Of a stretch of 64,000 nucleotides of DNA, positions 35,718 through 44,195 are shown piece by piece. The notes below the pieces were generated by a model. It did not search any database. It was not told where the DNA came from and saw only the letters and a list, made by a program, of their open reading frames with translations. The stretch covers positions 17,356 to 81,355 of the forward strand of contig DASRBO010000190.1 of NCBI GenBank assembly GCA_035653595.1, in the 5' to 3' direction. Made by a program: the position numbers and the translations under genes. This stretch comes from DASRBO01 sp035653595. Its GTDB lineage: Bacteria > Actinomycetota > Acidimicrobiia > Acidimicrobiales > JAJPHE01. Positions within the stretch are counted from its first letter, which is position 1, and every line of letters begins with the position of its first letter.

Positions 35718-36986
35718 GTGAAGATCACCCAGATGACCGCCCTGGACGTCCGCTTTCCCATGCCGCCCGGCGCCGGCAGCGACTCGCTGCACGTGGATCC
35801 CCTCTACAGCTTCGCCACCTGCAAGCTCCGGACCGACGACGGCCTCGAGGGGACGGGCATCACCTTCACCCTGGGAAGGGGCAACGAGGTGGTCACCGCC
35901 GCCATCCGGGCCTTCTGGCCCTTCGTCCGCGGCCACGACGTGGCCGAGCTCGCCGCCGACCTCGGGGCCCGTTGGCGGGCGTGGGCAAACGAGAGCCAAC
36001 TGCGGTGGCTGGGGCCCCACAAAGGGGCGATCCACCTGGGCCTGGCCGCCGTCACCGGCGCCATCGTCGATCTGTGGGCCAGGTCGGAGGGCAAGCCCCT
36101 CTGGCGCCTGCTGCTCGACCTCAGCCCTGAGCAGCTCGTGGCTCTGGCCGACTTCTCGACCATATCGGACGTAATCGACGAGGCCGGGGCCCTCGAACTG
36201 CTGCGCGAGCGGCGTCTGCCGGAGGCTGAGATCGCCGCCCAGCTGGAGCGGGGCTACCCCGGCTACGACACCTCCGTCGGCTGGCTCGGCTACTCGCGGG
36301 ACCAGCTGGTGACAAACGCCCTCTCCTCGGTGGGACGGGGCTTCCGGGCGGTCAAGCTGAAGGTGGGCTCCCCCGACATCGCCACCGATGCCGACCGCGT
36401 AGCCGCGGTGCGGGAGGCGGTCGGACCGGAGATATTGGTCATGGTGGACGCCAACCAGTGTTGGAGCGTGCCCCGCGCCATCGAGGCCGGCCGGGCCCTG
36501 GCCTCGAGTGATGTCTTCTGGTTCGAGGAGCCCGTGCACCCCGACGACGTGCTCGGCTACCGCGACGTGGCCACTGCCCTGGCTCCCATGCGCATAGCCG
36601 GAGGGGAGCACGTTCCCAACCAGGTGGTGTTCAAGAACTTCATCCGGGCCGGGGCCATTCAGGTCGCCCAGCCCGACGTCGTCCGGCTGGGCGGGCTGCC
36701 GGAGTTCCTCGGCGTCGCCCTCATGGCCGCCGAAGCGGGCATTCCGGTGCTCCCCCACGCCGGTGAGACCAGCCAGATCCACCAGCACCTGATCCTTTTC
36801 ACCCGTTGCGTCCTCGGCCTTCCGGAACTTCCGCTCGAGACCATTCCGCACCTGGCCGAGCACTTCGTGGATCCGGTCCAGATCGTGAAGGGGCGCTACC
36901 GCCCTCCAACCGTGCCCGGCATAGGCGCCGCCCTGCAGCCGGACAGCCTGGCGAGGCACGCCGCCACGACGGAGGTCCTGACCTAG
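35718..36986 (+). CDS. L-fuconate dehydratase-like enolase-superfamily enzyme
   Basis: A 422-residue mandelate-racemase-group enzyme. The catalytic set is visible: KLKVG (Lys213, Lys215), VDANQ (Asp244, Asn246), WFEEP (Glu270-271), GEHVPN (Glu297) and PHAGE (His347). The pattern GEHVPNQVVFK, the LGPHKGAIHL block and HFVDPVQIVKGRYRPPT closely follow L-fuconate dehydratase (FucD/ENOSF1), which converts L-fuconate to 2-keto-3-deoxy-L-fuconate. GTG 35718 is chosen because GGAGG lies 7 bases upstream, rather than TTG 35682. It is divergent from transport system 1. Related sugar acids (for example D-arabinonate or L-galactonate) remain possible. Confidence 0.85.
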   Translation: MKITQMTALDVRFPMPPGAGSDSLHVDPLYSFATCKLRTDDGLEGTGITFTLGRGNEVVTAAIRAFWPFVRGHDVAELAADLGARWRAWANESQLRWLGPHKGAIHLGLAAVTGAIVDLWARSEGKPLWRLLLDLSPEQLVALADFSTISDVIDEAGALELLRERRLPEAEIAAQLERGYPGYDTSVGWLGYSRDQLVTNALSSVGRGFRAVKLKVGSPDIATDADRVAAVREAVGPEILVMVDANQCWSVPRAIEAGRALASSDVFWFEEPVHPDDVLGYRDVATALAPMRIAGGEHVPNQVVFKNFIRAGAIQVAQPDVVRLGGLPEFLGVALMAAEAGIPVLPHAGETSQIHQHLILFTRCVLGLPELPLETIPHLAEHFVDPVQIVKGRYRPPTVPGIGAALQPDSLARHAATTEVLT

Positions 36987-37009
36987 GACCGCCGGACCGG
37001 TCGGTCCTA
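36984..37009. terminator. Hairpin between convergent genes
   Basis: TAGGACCG (36984-36991) and CGGTCCTA (37002-37009) form a perfect 8-bp stem over a 10-base loop. The stem begins at the stop of the fuconate dehydratase gene and lies 9 bases from the convergent solute-binding gene's stop, so it may terminate both. No T-run. Confidence 0.4.
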
Positions 37010-37018
37010 CCGCGCCGT

Positions 37019-38143
37019 TCAGTGGGGCCGGAGCGCCTCTTCGGCCACCGCCTGGGCCCGGTTCAGCGCCTCGGGTACATCACACAGGCCCCGCAGGGCC
37101 TGGTTGAGCGCCTGCCAAGCTGCCTCCTCGATCTCCGGATAGCGGGCCAGCGGCGGGAAGGTGATCATGTCCTCGGCCACGGTGGCCGACAGCAGCCTGT
37201 TCCTGCGCTGGTCCAGCTCGTCGGTCGCAGGCAGCGCCACGTCCGTCCGGGCCGGCACCATGCCCTGGGCGGCGTCTGTCGTGGCCGACGCGGCCGCGCT
37301 CAGGTGGGCGAGCAGCCGGACCGCCTCGTCCCGATGGGGGGCTCGGCTGGGAATGGCCCAGCCGTGGCAACCGGAGTAGACCGCCCGGCGCGCCGAGCCC
37401 GCGGGGTAGCGGCCGACCTCGATGTCGCCGGCGGCGGCGCTCGCCCTCATGAGGGCGTAGTAGCCAGGCCAGTCGCCGGCCAGGGCGACCCTGGCGTCCC
37501 GTAGGCCGGAGGCGACGTCGTCATATCCCCACTCCGGCAGGTCGGGAGGGGTGAGTCCCTGCCGGTGGAGGCCGACCAGGTAGCTCAGGGCGAAGTGGGC
37601 CTCGTCGCATGTCAGCCGCGGACGGGCCTCTTCGTCGAAGAGCTCCCCGCCCTCGGCCACCACCAGCTCGAAGAAGGTGCCGAACAACCCCGACTCCTGC
37701 CCCGGGAACGCCACCCCCGCTCCCCCGCTCGCCTTGGCAGCAGCCTCCGCCAGCTCGGTCCAGGTGCCCGGAAGGTCGGCCGTCCCCAGCATCCGGCGGT
37801 GACCCCAGAGCAGGCGGACGTCGATGTTGCGGGGGACGCACAGCAGCGCTCCCTCCGGCCGGCACAGGGCGAGGGCGGCGGGCGCCATGGCGGTGGTGTC
37901 GACCAGTCCGTCGAGATCGGTCAGCCACCGGGCCTGCGAGGGCGCGTACTTGGAATGGGTGGAGACCAGGTCGTAGCCATGATCCGAAGGCAGCAGGCCG
38001 GCCAGGTGGCGGTTGAGGCCGGGGTGATCGGCCCGGAAGGCCACCTCGACGACCACGCCGGTCTGCTGGGCGAAGTCCCCTAGGCACCGCTCCACCTGGT
38101 CGTACTGGGGGCCGCCGATCAGGGCCACCCGCAGCGTGGTCAT
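37019..38143 (-). CDS. Family-1 extracellular solute-binding protein without signal peptide
   Basis: A 374-residue protein like sugar ABC binding proteins (UgpB/MalE style). It starts LRVALIGGPQYDQVERCLGDF, continues with a YDLVSTHSKYAPS segment, and has GCHGWAIPSRAPHRDEAVRLL in the second lobe. No signal peptide or lipobox precedes the fold. The ATG at 38143 overlaps the glycoside-hydrolase stop (ATGA), and the frame upstream is shadow sequence, so a hidden signal peptide is unlikely. No family-1 permease gene is near. It may be a cytoplasmic sugar-binding or sensing protein, or exported by another route. Confidence 0.8.
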   Translation of the reverse strand: MTTLRVALIGGPQYDQVERCLGDFAQQTGVVVEVAFRADHPGLNRHLAGLLPSDHGYDLVSTHSKYAPSQARWLTDLDGLVDTTAMAPAALALCRPEGALLCVPRNIDVRLLWGHRRMLGTADLPGTWTELAEAAAKASGGAGVAFPGQESGLFGTFFELVVAEGGELFDEEARPRLTCDEAHFALSYLVGLHRQGLTPPDLPEWGYDDVASGLRDARVALAGDWPGYYALMRASAAAGDIEVGRYPAGSARRAVYSGCHGWAIPSRAPHRDEAVRLLAHLSAAASATTDAAQGMVPARTDVALPATDELDQRRNRLLSATVAEDMITFPPLARYPEIEEAAWQALNQALRGLCDVPEALNRAQAVAEEALRPH

Positions 38144-40248
38144 GCCCGGCCGTCCCACTCGAGTATCAGCAGCACGAGCTCCGGCACCGCCTCGACATGG
38201 CCAACCACCTCGGCCCCGCTGCCATCCACGGTCAGGCCCGCCTGCTCTGGAACGGCGAACGCCCGGCGCAGCCGGTTCCCCTCCGGAGGGCGGAACCGGA
38301 ACCCGACCGGCATGGCGACGGGAGGGAGGTCGGCGGGATAGTTCAGGAGGCTCAGGACCGAGCGCGACTGATCCGGCTGAGCGAAGGCCGAGGCCCACAG
38401 GCACGGGTGACCGTCCACCTCGAAGGCCGGGGGCCGGTCCATGAGACGTCGGACCGCACCGATGAAGAGCCCCTGAGCGGCCTCGGAGTCGACGCTCTCG
38501 ATGTCAGCGGTGCAGTAGATCGACCGACCCGCCCCGGCCCGGGCCGCCACCATCGTCGGAACGTCCAGCGCCTGCCACGGGGGCGAGGCGTGGATGCTGG
38601 ACCAGCGTTTGTCCGCCGCGCTCCCCGCATGGGGGTGGCCGTAAGGCACGGTTAGCCGGGCAAGCACCTCGGTGCCGCGCCGGGCCGTGATCCGGGGGAT
38701 GGTGGCCAAGGGCCCTCCGGAGCGCAGCGGGTAGCTGACGACCGAGGCCGGCGCCACCCAGGCGGCTGCCTGCGGCTCGGGGCGCAGGTAGACGAAACCA
38801 CCCTCCTCGTGGGAGTCGAGATCGACGCCAAGCACATCGGCGAGGGCGAAGTTGTCGGCCAGGCCGGACTGGGTGTCGACGAGGGAGGTGAAGCGGCTGG
38901 CGTAGATAGCGCCCCCTTTATCCAGGTGGCGGCGCAGGCCCAGCACCTCGTCCGCCCCCAGCCGCTCGGCGTTGGGGACCACGACGACCTGGTGGGGGGC
39001 CAGCTCGGCCAGGCCGCCCCTGGTGATCACCCCGAAGGGCAGATGGGCGCGCTGGAGGGCGGTGCAGGCCCCCCGAACGGCATCGAGGTGGCGGCACCGG
39101 CCGGTGGCCTGGCCGGCGTCGGTGACCGGCTTCCCGTTCTCGGCCAGGTCGACCTGGGCGTCGGTGGCGAAGTACACCACCACGTCCTCGACCGGCTCGC
39201 CACCCAGGAAGGCCTCGTAATCGGTCGAAGCGCCCAACACGTCGGGTAGTTGTCGGTACAGGCCCGGCTCCAGCGTCCCGTCCGGGTTGATGGCGTCGAT
39301 GACGAGGAAGGCAGCCGATACCGAGGTGGCCGCCAGGGCCTGGGCCCGCAGGCTGCGGGCGGACTTGCGCCGGCTGTGGTCCCGCAGATCCACCGTCGCC
39401 GAGGTCATGAACTCCGGAGGCCGGCCCTGGCCCAGGTGCAGCATGAGCTTGGAGACCACCAGCTGCTCTGTCCGGTCGCCGTACAGGTCGCCGGCCACGA
39501 AGTCGTCGTGGCGCGAGGCGAGGATCGGCTGGCCCATGTGCCAGTCCCCCATCCAGGCCGGGGCGAAGTTGTGGGTGAACGCCGTACCGGGGGCCCGCTG
39601 GCGCACCAGGGCGGCGAAGTCGGCGGCCAGCTCGTCGGCCCACCGCTCGCGGGCGGCCTGGAACCGGTTCCACTCCGGCGAGAACCAATCGATGCGGTCA
39701 GGAATGGCCGCCCCCTCCTCGGCCCGGTACCTCGCCTGGCAGGAAGGGCAGCCGCAGATCAGGGGCCAGAACAGCATGTCGGCGAAGACGGCGTCGAACT
39801 GGTTCGTCGCCAGCATCTCGACGAACAGGTCGCGCTCGTAGGCCCGGTACTCCTCGTTGTTCGGGCAGCACACGCCGTAACGCATGAAGGGCCAGAAGTC
39901 GACCCCGGCCACGTTGACCTGCCTCCACTCGGGGTGGTGCTCGGCGGCCCAGTTGTCGAAGACCACGCTGTAGTAGGCGCACACCCCGAGGTCGTGACGA
40001 CGCAGCCCGGCGACCACCTCGGCCAGCACGTCCCGCCTGCCGAGGGCCTGATGCTGCCGACCGATCCGGGTTGGCCAGTAGCACAGGCCGACGTGGGACT
40101 TGGTGTAGACCATCACCGCCGCGGCTCCCGAGGCGGCGAAGCGGTCCACCAGCGCAGCCGGGTCGAGCTGGGCGAGAAAGCCCTCGTCCCAGTCGGGGAC
40201 GTGCATGTCCAGCAGGAGGCGCCGATAGGTCTCCTGGTACGCCGCCAC
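38140..40248 (-). CDS. GHL6 / beta-galactosidase-trimerisation type glycoside hydrolase
   Basis: A 702-residue protein. Residues about 1-330 form a TIM barrel with VMVYTKSHVGLCYWPT, CAYYSVVFDNWAAEHHPEW and FADMLFWPLICGCPSC, resembling the hypothetical glycosyl hydrolase 6 group. Residues about 370-590 fit the beta-galactosidase trimerisation domain (GGLAELAPHQVVVVPNAERL). The tail is a small beta domain. Related enzymes attack plant or algal glycans, including fucosides and galactosides. There is no signal peptide. GTG 40248 was chosen because it lies 4 bases after the sulfatase stop. It is coupled to the solute-binding gene downstream. Confidence 0.75.
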   Translation of the reverse strand: MAAYQETYRRLLLDMHVPDWDEGFLAQLDPAALVDRFAASGAAAVMVYTKSHVGLCYWPTRIGRQHQALGRRDVLAEVVAGLRRHDLGVCAYYSVVFDNWAAEHHPEWRQVNVAGVDFWPFMRYGVCCPNNEEYRAYERDLFVEMLATNQFDAVFADMLFWPLICGCPSCQARYRAEEGAAIPDRIDWFSPEWNRFQAARERWADELAADFAALVRQRAPGTAFTHNFAPAWMGDWHMGQPILASRHDDFVAGDLYGDRTEQLVVSKLMLHLGQGRPPEFMTSATVDLRDHSRRKSARSLRAQALAATSVSAAFLVIDAINPDGTLEPGLYRQLPDVLGASTDYEAFLGGEPVEDVVVYFATDAQVDLAENGKPVTDAGQATGRCRHLDAVRGACTALQRAHLPFGVITRGGLAELAPHQVVVVPNAERLGADEVLGLRRHLDKGGAIYASRFTSLVDTQSGLADNFALADVLGVDLDSHEEGGFVYLRPEPQAAAWVAPASVVSYPLRSGGPLATIPRITARRGTEVLARLTVPYGHPHAGSAADKRWSSIHASPPWQALDVPTMVAARAGAGRSIYCTADIESVDSEAAQGLFIGAVRRLMDRPPAFEVDGHPCLWASAFAQPDQSRSVLSLLNYPADLPPVAMPVGFRFRPPEGNRLRRAFAVPEQAGLTVDGSGAEVVGHVEAVPELVLLILEWDGRA

Positions 40249-40252
40249 CCGG

Positions 40253-42010
40253 TCAGGGCTTCCCGACGACCGGAGCGCCGGCGGGCGCCCGCCCGATGTC
40301 GACGTACAGGGCCGCCTGGCGCCCGGATGGGCCCTCGGCCCAGGCCTCGACGGTGGCCGGCCCGGCCGCCAGCTCCACCTCGGGCAGCACGAAAAGGGTG
40401 CACATCGGCGCCCACGGGGTCCTCCAGCTCCGACCGTCGGCCCGGAACACGACGTCGGTGAACAGCTTCGGCGCGGCCCAGGAGAAAGGCTCGAGGCGGA
40501 CCTCGACCCGGTAAGGGCCCTCGCGCTCCACCCAGACCTCCCAGGTGGCCTGCAGGTCGGCCGTGCGCCAGAGCGCGACCTCACCGAGGTCCGCCATCGA
40601 CGGGTCGACCCGCCAGTCCTGCCGGCTGAGGGTGGTGGGGTCCTCGGCCTCCGACCCCACGTGTATGCGCGGCGGGGCGTAGTTGTCGGGCCTGGTCGCC
40701 CCCACGTCGTCGAACCAGCGCTCGTACTCGGCACGCAGGGCCGCGACCAGGTCGGGATGGGCCGCAGCCAGGTCGTCCCGCTCGCCCGGATCGACGGTCA
40801 GGTCGTAGAGCTCGTCGGCCACCTCCTCCGCTCGACGGCCCGGGCCAGGCTCCGGGCGGTGCAGCTTGTACCGCTGGGTGATCACTGCGTAGTTCCGGTA
40901 CCGGGTAGGGGCATCTCCCCGGTGCCACTGCATGAAGATGTTGCGGTCCGGCCAGTCGGCCGGAGCGACCGCTCCGGTCAGGAGAGGCAGCAGGTCCACG
41001 CCGTCGATCACCCGGTCCAGTGGAGCCGTTGCCCCGGTGGCCGCGGCCAGGGTCGGGAGCACGTCGATGGGCGAGGCCAGCCGGTCGATGTCCACTCCCG
41101 CCGGCACCACGCCGGGCCAGCGCCAGAAGCAGGGCACCTGCACCGCCCCCTGGTAGAGCGAGCCCTTCTCGCCCCGCAGGCCGGCGTTGAACCGCTGCTG
41201 GCGGTCGGCCGGGGCGGTGAAGTCCCGCGCCGACGGGCAGGGACCGTGGTCGCTGGTGTAGAGGACGAGGGTCCGCCCGGCCAGGCCGAGGGCGGCCAGA
41301 TGGTCGAGCACCCGGCCCACGTTCCAGTCGATGTTCTCCACCATCCCGTAGAGCCGGGCGTGGGTCTCGTTCACCCCCGCCCCCCGGTAGTGGGAGACCC
41401 AGCGCTCGGGCACCTCGAGGGGCGTGTGGGGCGCGTTGGTCGCCAGGTAGACGAAGAAGGGCGCCTGGTGGTGCCGGGTGATGAAGTCGATGGCGGCGTC
41501 GGTGAAGATGTCTGTGCAGTAGCCGCTGCGCCTCTCCGGGCGCCCGTCCCGCTGGAGCACCGGGTCGAAGTAGGCCTCACCCTCCCGCCAGTAGTTCTCG
41601 CGGTGGTCGCCCACCGACCCGATGCCGCCGGAGCGGTGCATGAGGGTCTCCTCGAAGCCCAGGTCGCAGGCCCGCATCGGGTAGGCGTCGCCCAGGTGCC
41701 ACTTCCCGAAGCCCCCCGTCCGGTAGCCGGCCGAACGGAGCATTTCACCCACCGTGACCTCGCCAGGGTCCAGCATCGACCGTCCGCAGAAGGTGTCGAT
41801 CGCCCGGGTCCGCTGGTGGTACCGGCCGGTCATGAGACTGGCGCGGGCGGGCGTGCAGAGCGGGCCGCTCGAGTAGCGGGTGAGCCTGGTGCTCTCCCGC
41901 CTCAGGCCGTCGAGGCGGGGAGTGCGGACCACCTGGTTGCCGTGGCAGGCCAGATCGCCCCAGGCCAGGTCGTCCATCATCACGACGACGACGTTGAGAG
42001 GACCGTCCAC
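40253..42010 (-). CDS. Sulfatase (arylsulfatase A-like, S1 family)
   Basis: A 585-residue sulfatase. Cys52 in PLCTPARASLMTG is the CxPxR site that must be converted to formylglycine. Asp13-Asp14 (MMDDLAWGD) and TSDHG are metal ligands, and GFGKWHLGD is the second sulfatase signature. The last about 120 residues form a beta-rich C-terminal domain. No signal peptide is present, so action is probably cytoplasmic on imported sulfated sugars. The GTG 42010 start is forced by an in-frame TAG 12 bases upstream, and lies inside a 19-bp hairpin. It is followed by the glycoside hydrolase gene. Confidence 0.92.
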   Translation of the reverse strand: MDGPLNVVVVMMDDLAWGDLACHGNQVVRTPRLDGLRRESTRLTRYSSGPLCTPARASLMTGRYHQRTRAIDTFCGRSMLDPGEVTVGEMLRSAGYRTGGFGKWHLGDAYPMRACDLGFEETLMHRSGGIGSVGDHRENYWREGEAYFDPVLQRDGRPERRSGYCTDIFTDAAIDFITRHHQAPFFVYLATNAPHTPLEVPERWVSHYRGAGVNETHARLYGMVENIDWNVGRVLDHLAALGLAGRTLVLYTSDHGPCPSARDFTAPADRQQRFNAGLRGEKGSLYQGAVQVPCFWRWPGVVPAGVDIDRLASPIDVLPTLAAATGATAPLDRVIDGVDLLPLLTGAVAPADWPDRNIFMQWHRGDAPTRYRNYAVITQRYKLHRPEPGPGRRAEEVADELYDLTVDPGERDDLAAAHPDLVAALRAEYERWFDDVGATRPDNYAPPRIHVGSEAEDPTTLSRQDWRVDPSMADLGEVALWRTADLQATWEVWVEREGPYRVEVRLEPFSWAAPKLFTDVVFRADGRSWRTPWAPMCTLFVLPEVELAAGPATVEAWAEGPSGRQAALYVDIGRAPAGAPVVGKP

Positions 42011-42044
42011 GGCTCGGGCACCCTAGTGCCCGAGCCGTGGACGG
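42003..42044 (-). promoter_or_regulatory. Perfect 19-bp hairpin enclosing the sulfatase start codon
   Basis: CCGTCCACGGCTCGGGCAC (42003-42021) and GTGCCCGAGCCGTGGACGG (42026-42044) are perfect inverted repeats around a 4-base loop. It lies between the binding-protein stop (42056) and the sulfatase gene, and the sulfatase GTG (42010-42008) sits in one arm. In RNA it would either end the upstream transcript or hide the start. No T-run follows. Confidence 0.7.
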
Positions 42045-42055
42045 CCCAGGTCAGA

Positions 42056-44008
42056 TCAGTGCTGCCCGTCGCTAGCCAGGTACTTCGGGTAGTCCGTCTT
42101 GGGATCGCCGCACCAGGCGTTGAAGGCCTGGTCGCCCGGGTTCCAGTTGGGCGCGTACTGGTTGGGCCACTGAAGGTAGTGGCGCTGGCAGTCCGGGTAC
42201 TCGACGAAGCCGGCCTTGTTCTCGGGCTGGGGAGAGGTGAAGTCCGGCCGCCACCTCCAGGCCACGGCGTCAACGATGAAGCCGTACTTGCCCACGCCCG
42301 CACCTACCAGGGCGGGCCGGGGATCCGTTGTGGGTCCGTTGCCGCCGTAGCGGGTCGGCGGGTAGTGCTGGAGTCCGGCGGTGACGTTCTGGGGCGTCAG
42401 GTTGGGACCGGCGAAGAACATCCCACCGATGAGAGGCAGCATGGTGTAGTACCAGGTGACCAGGGCGCTGGGCGCCTTGCAGTACTGGGCGATCGAGCCA
42501 CTGGCTCCCCCGCCGTGGTCCATGCCGGCCTCACTGGACGGATCGCACGGCTTCCCGTCCGGGGCGGTCTGGTGGTAGGTGTGGTACATCCAGAAAGCGT
42601 CGCCGGCGCCGAAGCCGAACCCGCCGAACACCCCGAGGTTGCTGGTCCCGAAGTCGCCTTGCGACTCGGTCTTGTTGATCGAGGTGTAGAGCCGTTGGAC
42701 CGTGTTGGAGTCCATGTAGCCCTCGCTCGAGTAGATCCACTCCGGGTAGTAGCTCTGGCCGCCCGCATCGTCGAGCTGGAATAGCCCCTGGATGGGGTCG
42801 CCGAGCATGATCACGCTGGTGATGTTGGCCGTGTGCAGCTGGACGACCAGATTGGTGTCGTCCTTCTGGGCGTTGGAGAAGTCGGTGCCGTCGTAGGACA
42901 CCTCCTTGGCGATGATGCCCGCCCCGCCCTTGCCGGCGCAGTCGCTGTTGAGGGCGGCCTTGAAGTCGCTGATCAGCGGGGCGTCCTGGGGAAGGTTGGT
43001 GTGAACCAGGCCGAACTTGCGGACGGTGTTCTTGTAGCCGCCGTGGACCTCGTCGTTGGGCGAGTTGACGGCCTTCTTGCCCACCAGCTCCGAGCACACG
43101 TACGACGCCAGCTGGTTGACGATGGTCGTGCCGGTGGCGAACTGGGTCCACACATAGGGGGCGAACTTCGAGTACAGGCTGTCGGACAGCCATAGGGTCC
43201 CGAAATGCATGGGCCGGCGGTTGGCCGGCACCGTGTTCAGGTCGGCGGCCATGTTGTACTGGGCCAGGTCATAGTTGTTGAACACCACGAAGGCGTGGTC
43301 CTGCTCCGACGCCTGGGTGGCGGCCGCCTTGGTCTTGTCCGGGCACTGGTTCGAGCCGCCGTCGATGACGTTGTACACGAGATGGCGACCGAAGAACTGG
43401 TTCTTCGGATCGTTCCCCATGAGCGGCCGGACGTGCGGCAGATAGTTGGCCGAGTCGAAGGCGTGGTCGTTCCAGTACCGGACCATGGTGGCGATGGACT
43501 CCTTGTTCTCTGCCACCACGTTGGACTGGGTCGTCGGTGCGGCCCGGTAGTACTGGCTGGTCGTGGGCAGGGCGCCGCCGGCGGCCGTAATGGCGTTGGT
43601 GACGTTCACTCCGCAGCTGGTGGCGTCGATGGAGAAGTCGAGCTGGATGGTGTTGTCCCCCACGCCCGCGTAGTAGGGCTTGGGCCCCCGGGTGGTGCTC
43701 TGCGGGTAGATCTTGGCTCCGATGGCGGCCAGCTGGGTCTGGTTCACCCCGGGCTCGGTGGCGATCGTGCTGCCACCCGTGCCGGCCGACGTGGCACTGC
43801 CGCTGCTCCCGCTGCCCGAGCCCGACGACGACCCCGCCTGGGAGCTGCCCCCGACGGGGTTGTTGCCCGACGACACCGGCGTGATGGAGGTGGTCGTCGC
43901 CTGGGACAGCTTCCCGGAGGCGCCGCGGCTGGCAGGCTTGGAACAGGCCGCCACAAGCAGACAGAGGGCACCCAGCACCGCCAGCGCCCTGACAGACCTA
44001 CCGCTCAT
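42056..44008 (-). CDS. Type-1 substrate-binding lipoprotein (transport system 2)
   Basis: A 650-residue protein with a clear lipoprotein signal (VLGALCLLVAACS, Cys22), then about 60 residues rich in Ser/Gly/Thr as a wall-spanning linker. A Liv-like two-lobed binding fold follows (about 100-600), with FGLVHTNLPQDAPLISDF and VVQLHTANITSVIMLGDP. It resembles the system-1 binding protein but keeps the lipobox that one lacks. It is divergent from the system-2 permease (188 bases between starts), which it very likely serves. Downstream on its own strand lie the sulfatase, glycoside hydrolase and solute-binding genes. Confidence 0.87.
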   Translation of the reverse strand: MSGRSVRALAVLGALCLLVAACSKPASRGASGKLSQATTTSITPVSSGNNPVGGSSQAGSSSGSGSGSSGSATSAGTGGSTIATEPGVNQTQLAAIGAKIYPQSTTRGPKPYYAGVGDNTIQLDFSIDATSCGVNVTNAITAAGGALPTTSQYYRAAPTTQSNVVAENKESIATMVRYWNDHAFDSANYLPHVRPLMGNDPKNQFFGRHLVYNVIDGGSNQCPDKTKAAATQASEQDHAFVVFNNYDLAQYNMAADLNTVPANRRPMHFGTLWLSDSLYSKFAPYVWTQFATGTTIVNQLASYVCSELVGKKAVNSPNDEVHGGYKNTVRKFGLVHTNLPQDAPLISDFKAALNSDCAGKGGAGIIAKEVSYDGTDFSNAQKDDTNLVVQLHTANITSVIMLGDPIQGLFQLDDAGGQSYYPEWIYSSEGYMDSNTVQRLYTSINKTESQGDFGTSNLGVFGGFGFGAGDAFWMYHTYHQTAPDGKPCDPSSEAGMDHGGGASGSIAQYCKAPSALVTWYYTMLPLIGGMFFAGPNLTPQNVTAGLQHYPPTRYGGNGPTTDPRPALVGAGVGKYGFIVDAVAWRWRPDFTSPQPENKAGFVEYPDCQRHYLQWPNQYAPNWNPGDQAFNAWCGDPKTDYPKYLASDGQH

Positions 44009-44044
44009 TCACAACCCCCTGAGGCGGGCCGAACCCCCGAGGCC

Positions 44045-44062
44045 GACCCCTGATGAGGGGTC
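44045..44062. promoter_or_regulatory. Inverted repeat in the system-2 divergent promoter region
   Basis: GACCCCT (44045-44051) and AGGGGTC (44056-44062) are perfect 7-base inverted repeats separated by GATG, 37 bases before the binding-lipoprotein start. This could be an operator or a leader hairpin. The rest of 44009-44195 shows no clear promoter boxes. Confidence 0.4.
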
Positions 44063-44195
44063 AGTATGGCCCACTGGCCGGGATTGCACACATCACCGGG
44101 GGCCCCAATAGGCTCCCAGGCGGCTGGGGCCGCCCAATTCGGAGCGGCCGGGGAGGACCTTTTCCTTCTCTAGCCAATTCCTTTTAGCCACGGGT

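Noticed and set aside
40661..42784. Plus-strand frame of 707 codons opposite the sulfatase
   Set aside because: A shadow frame spanning two genes and the hairpin. No start signal or domain.
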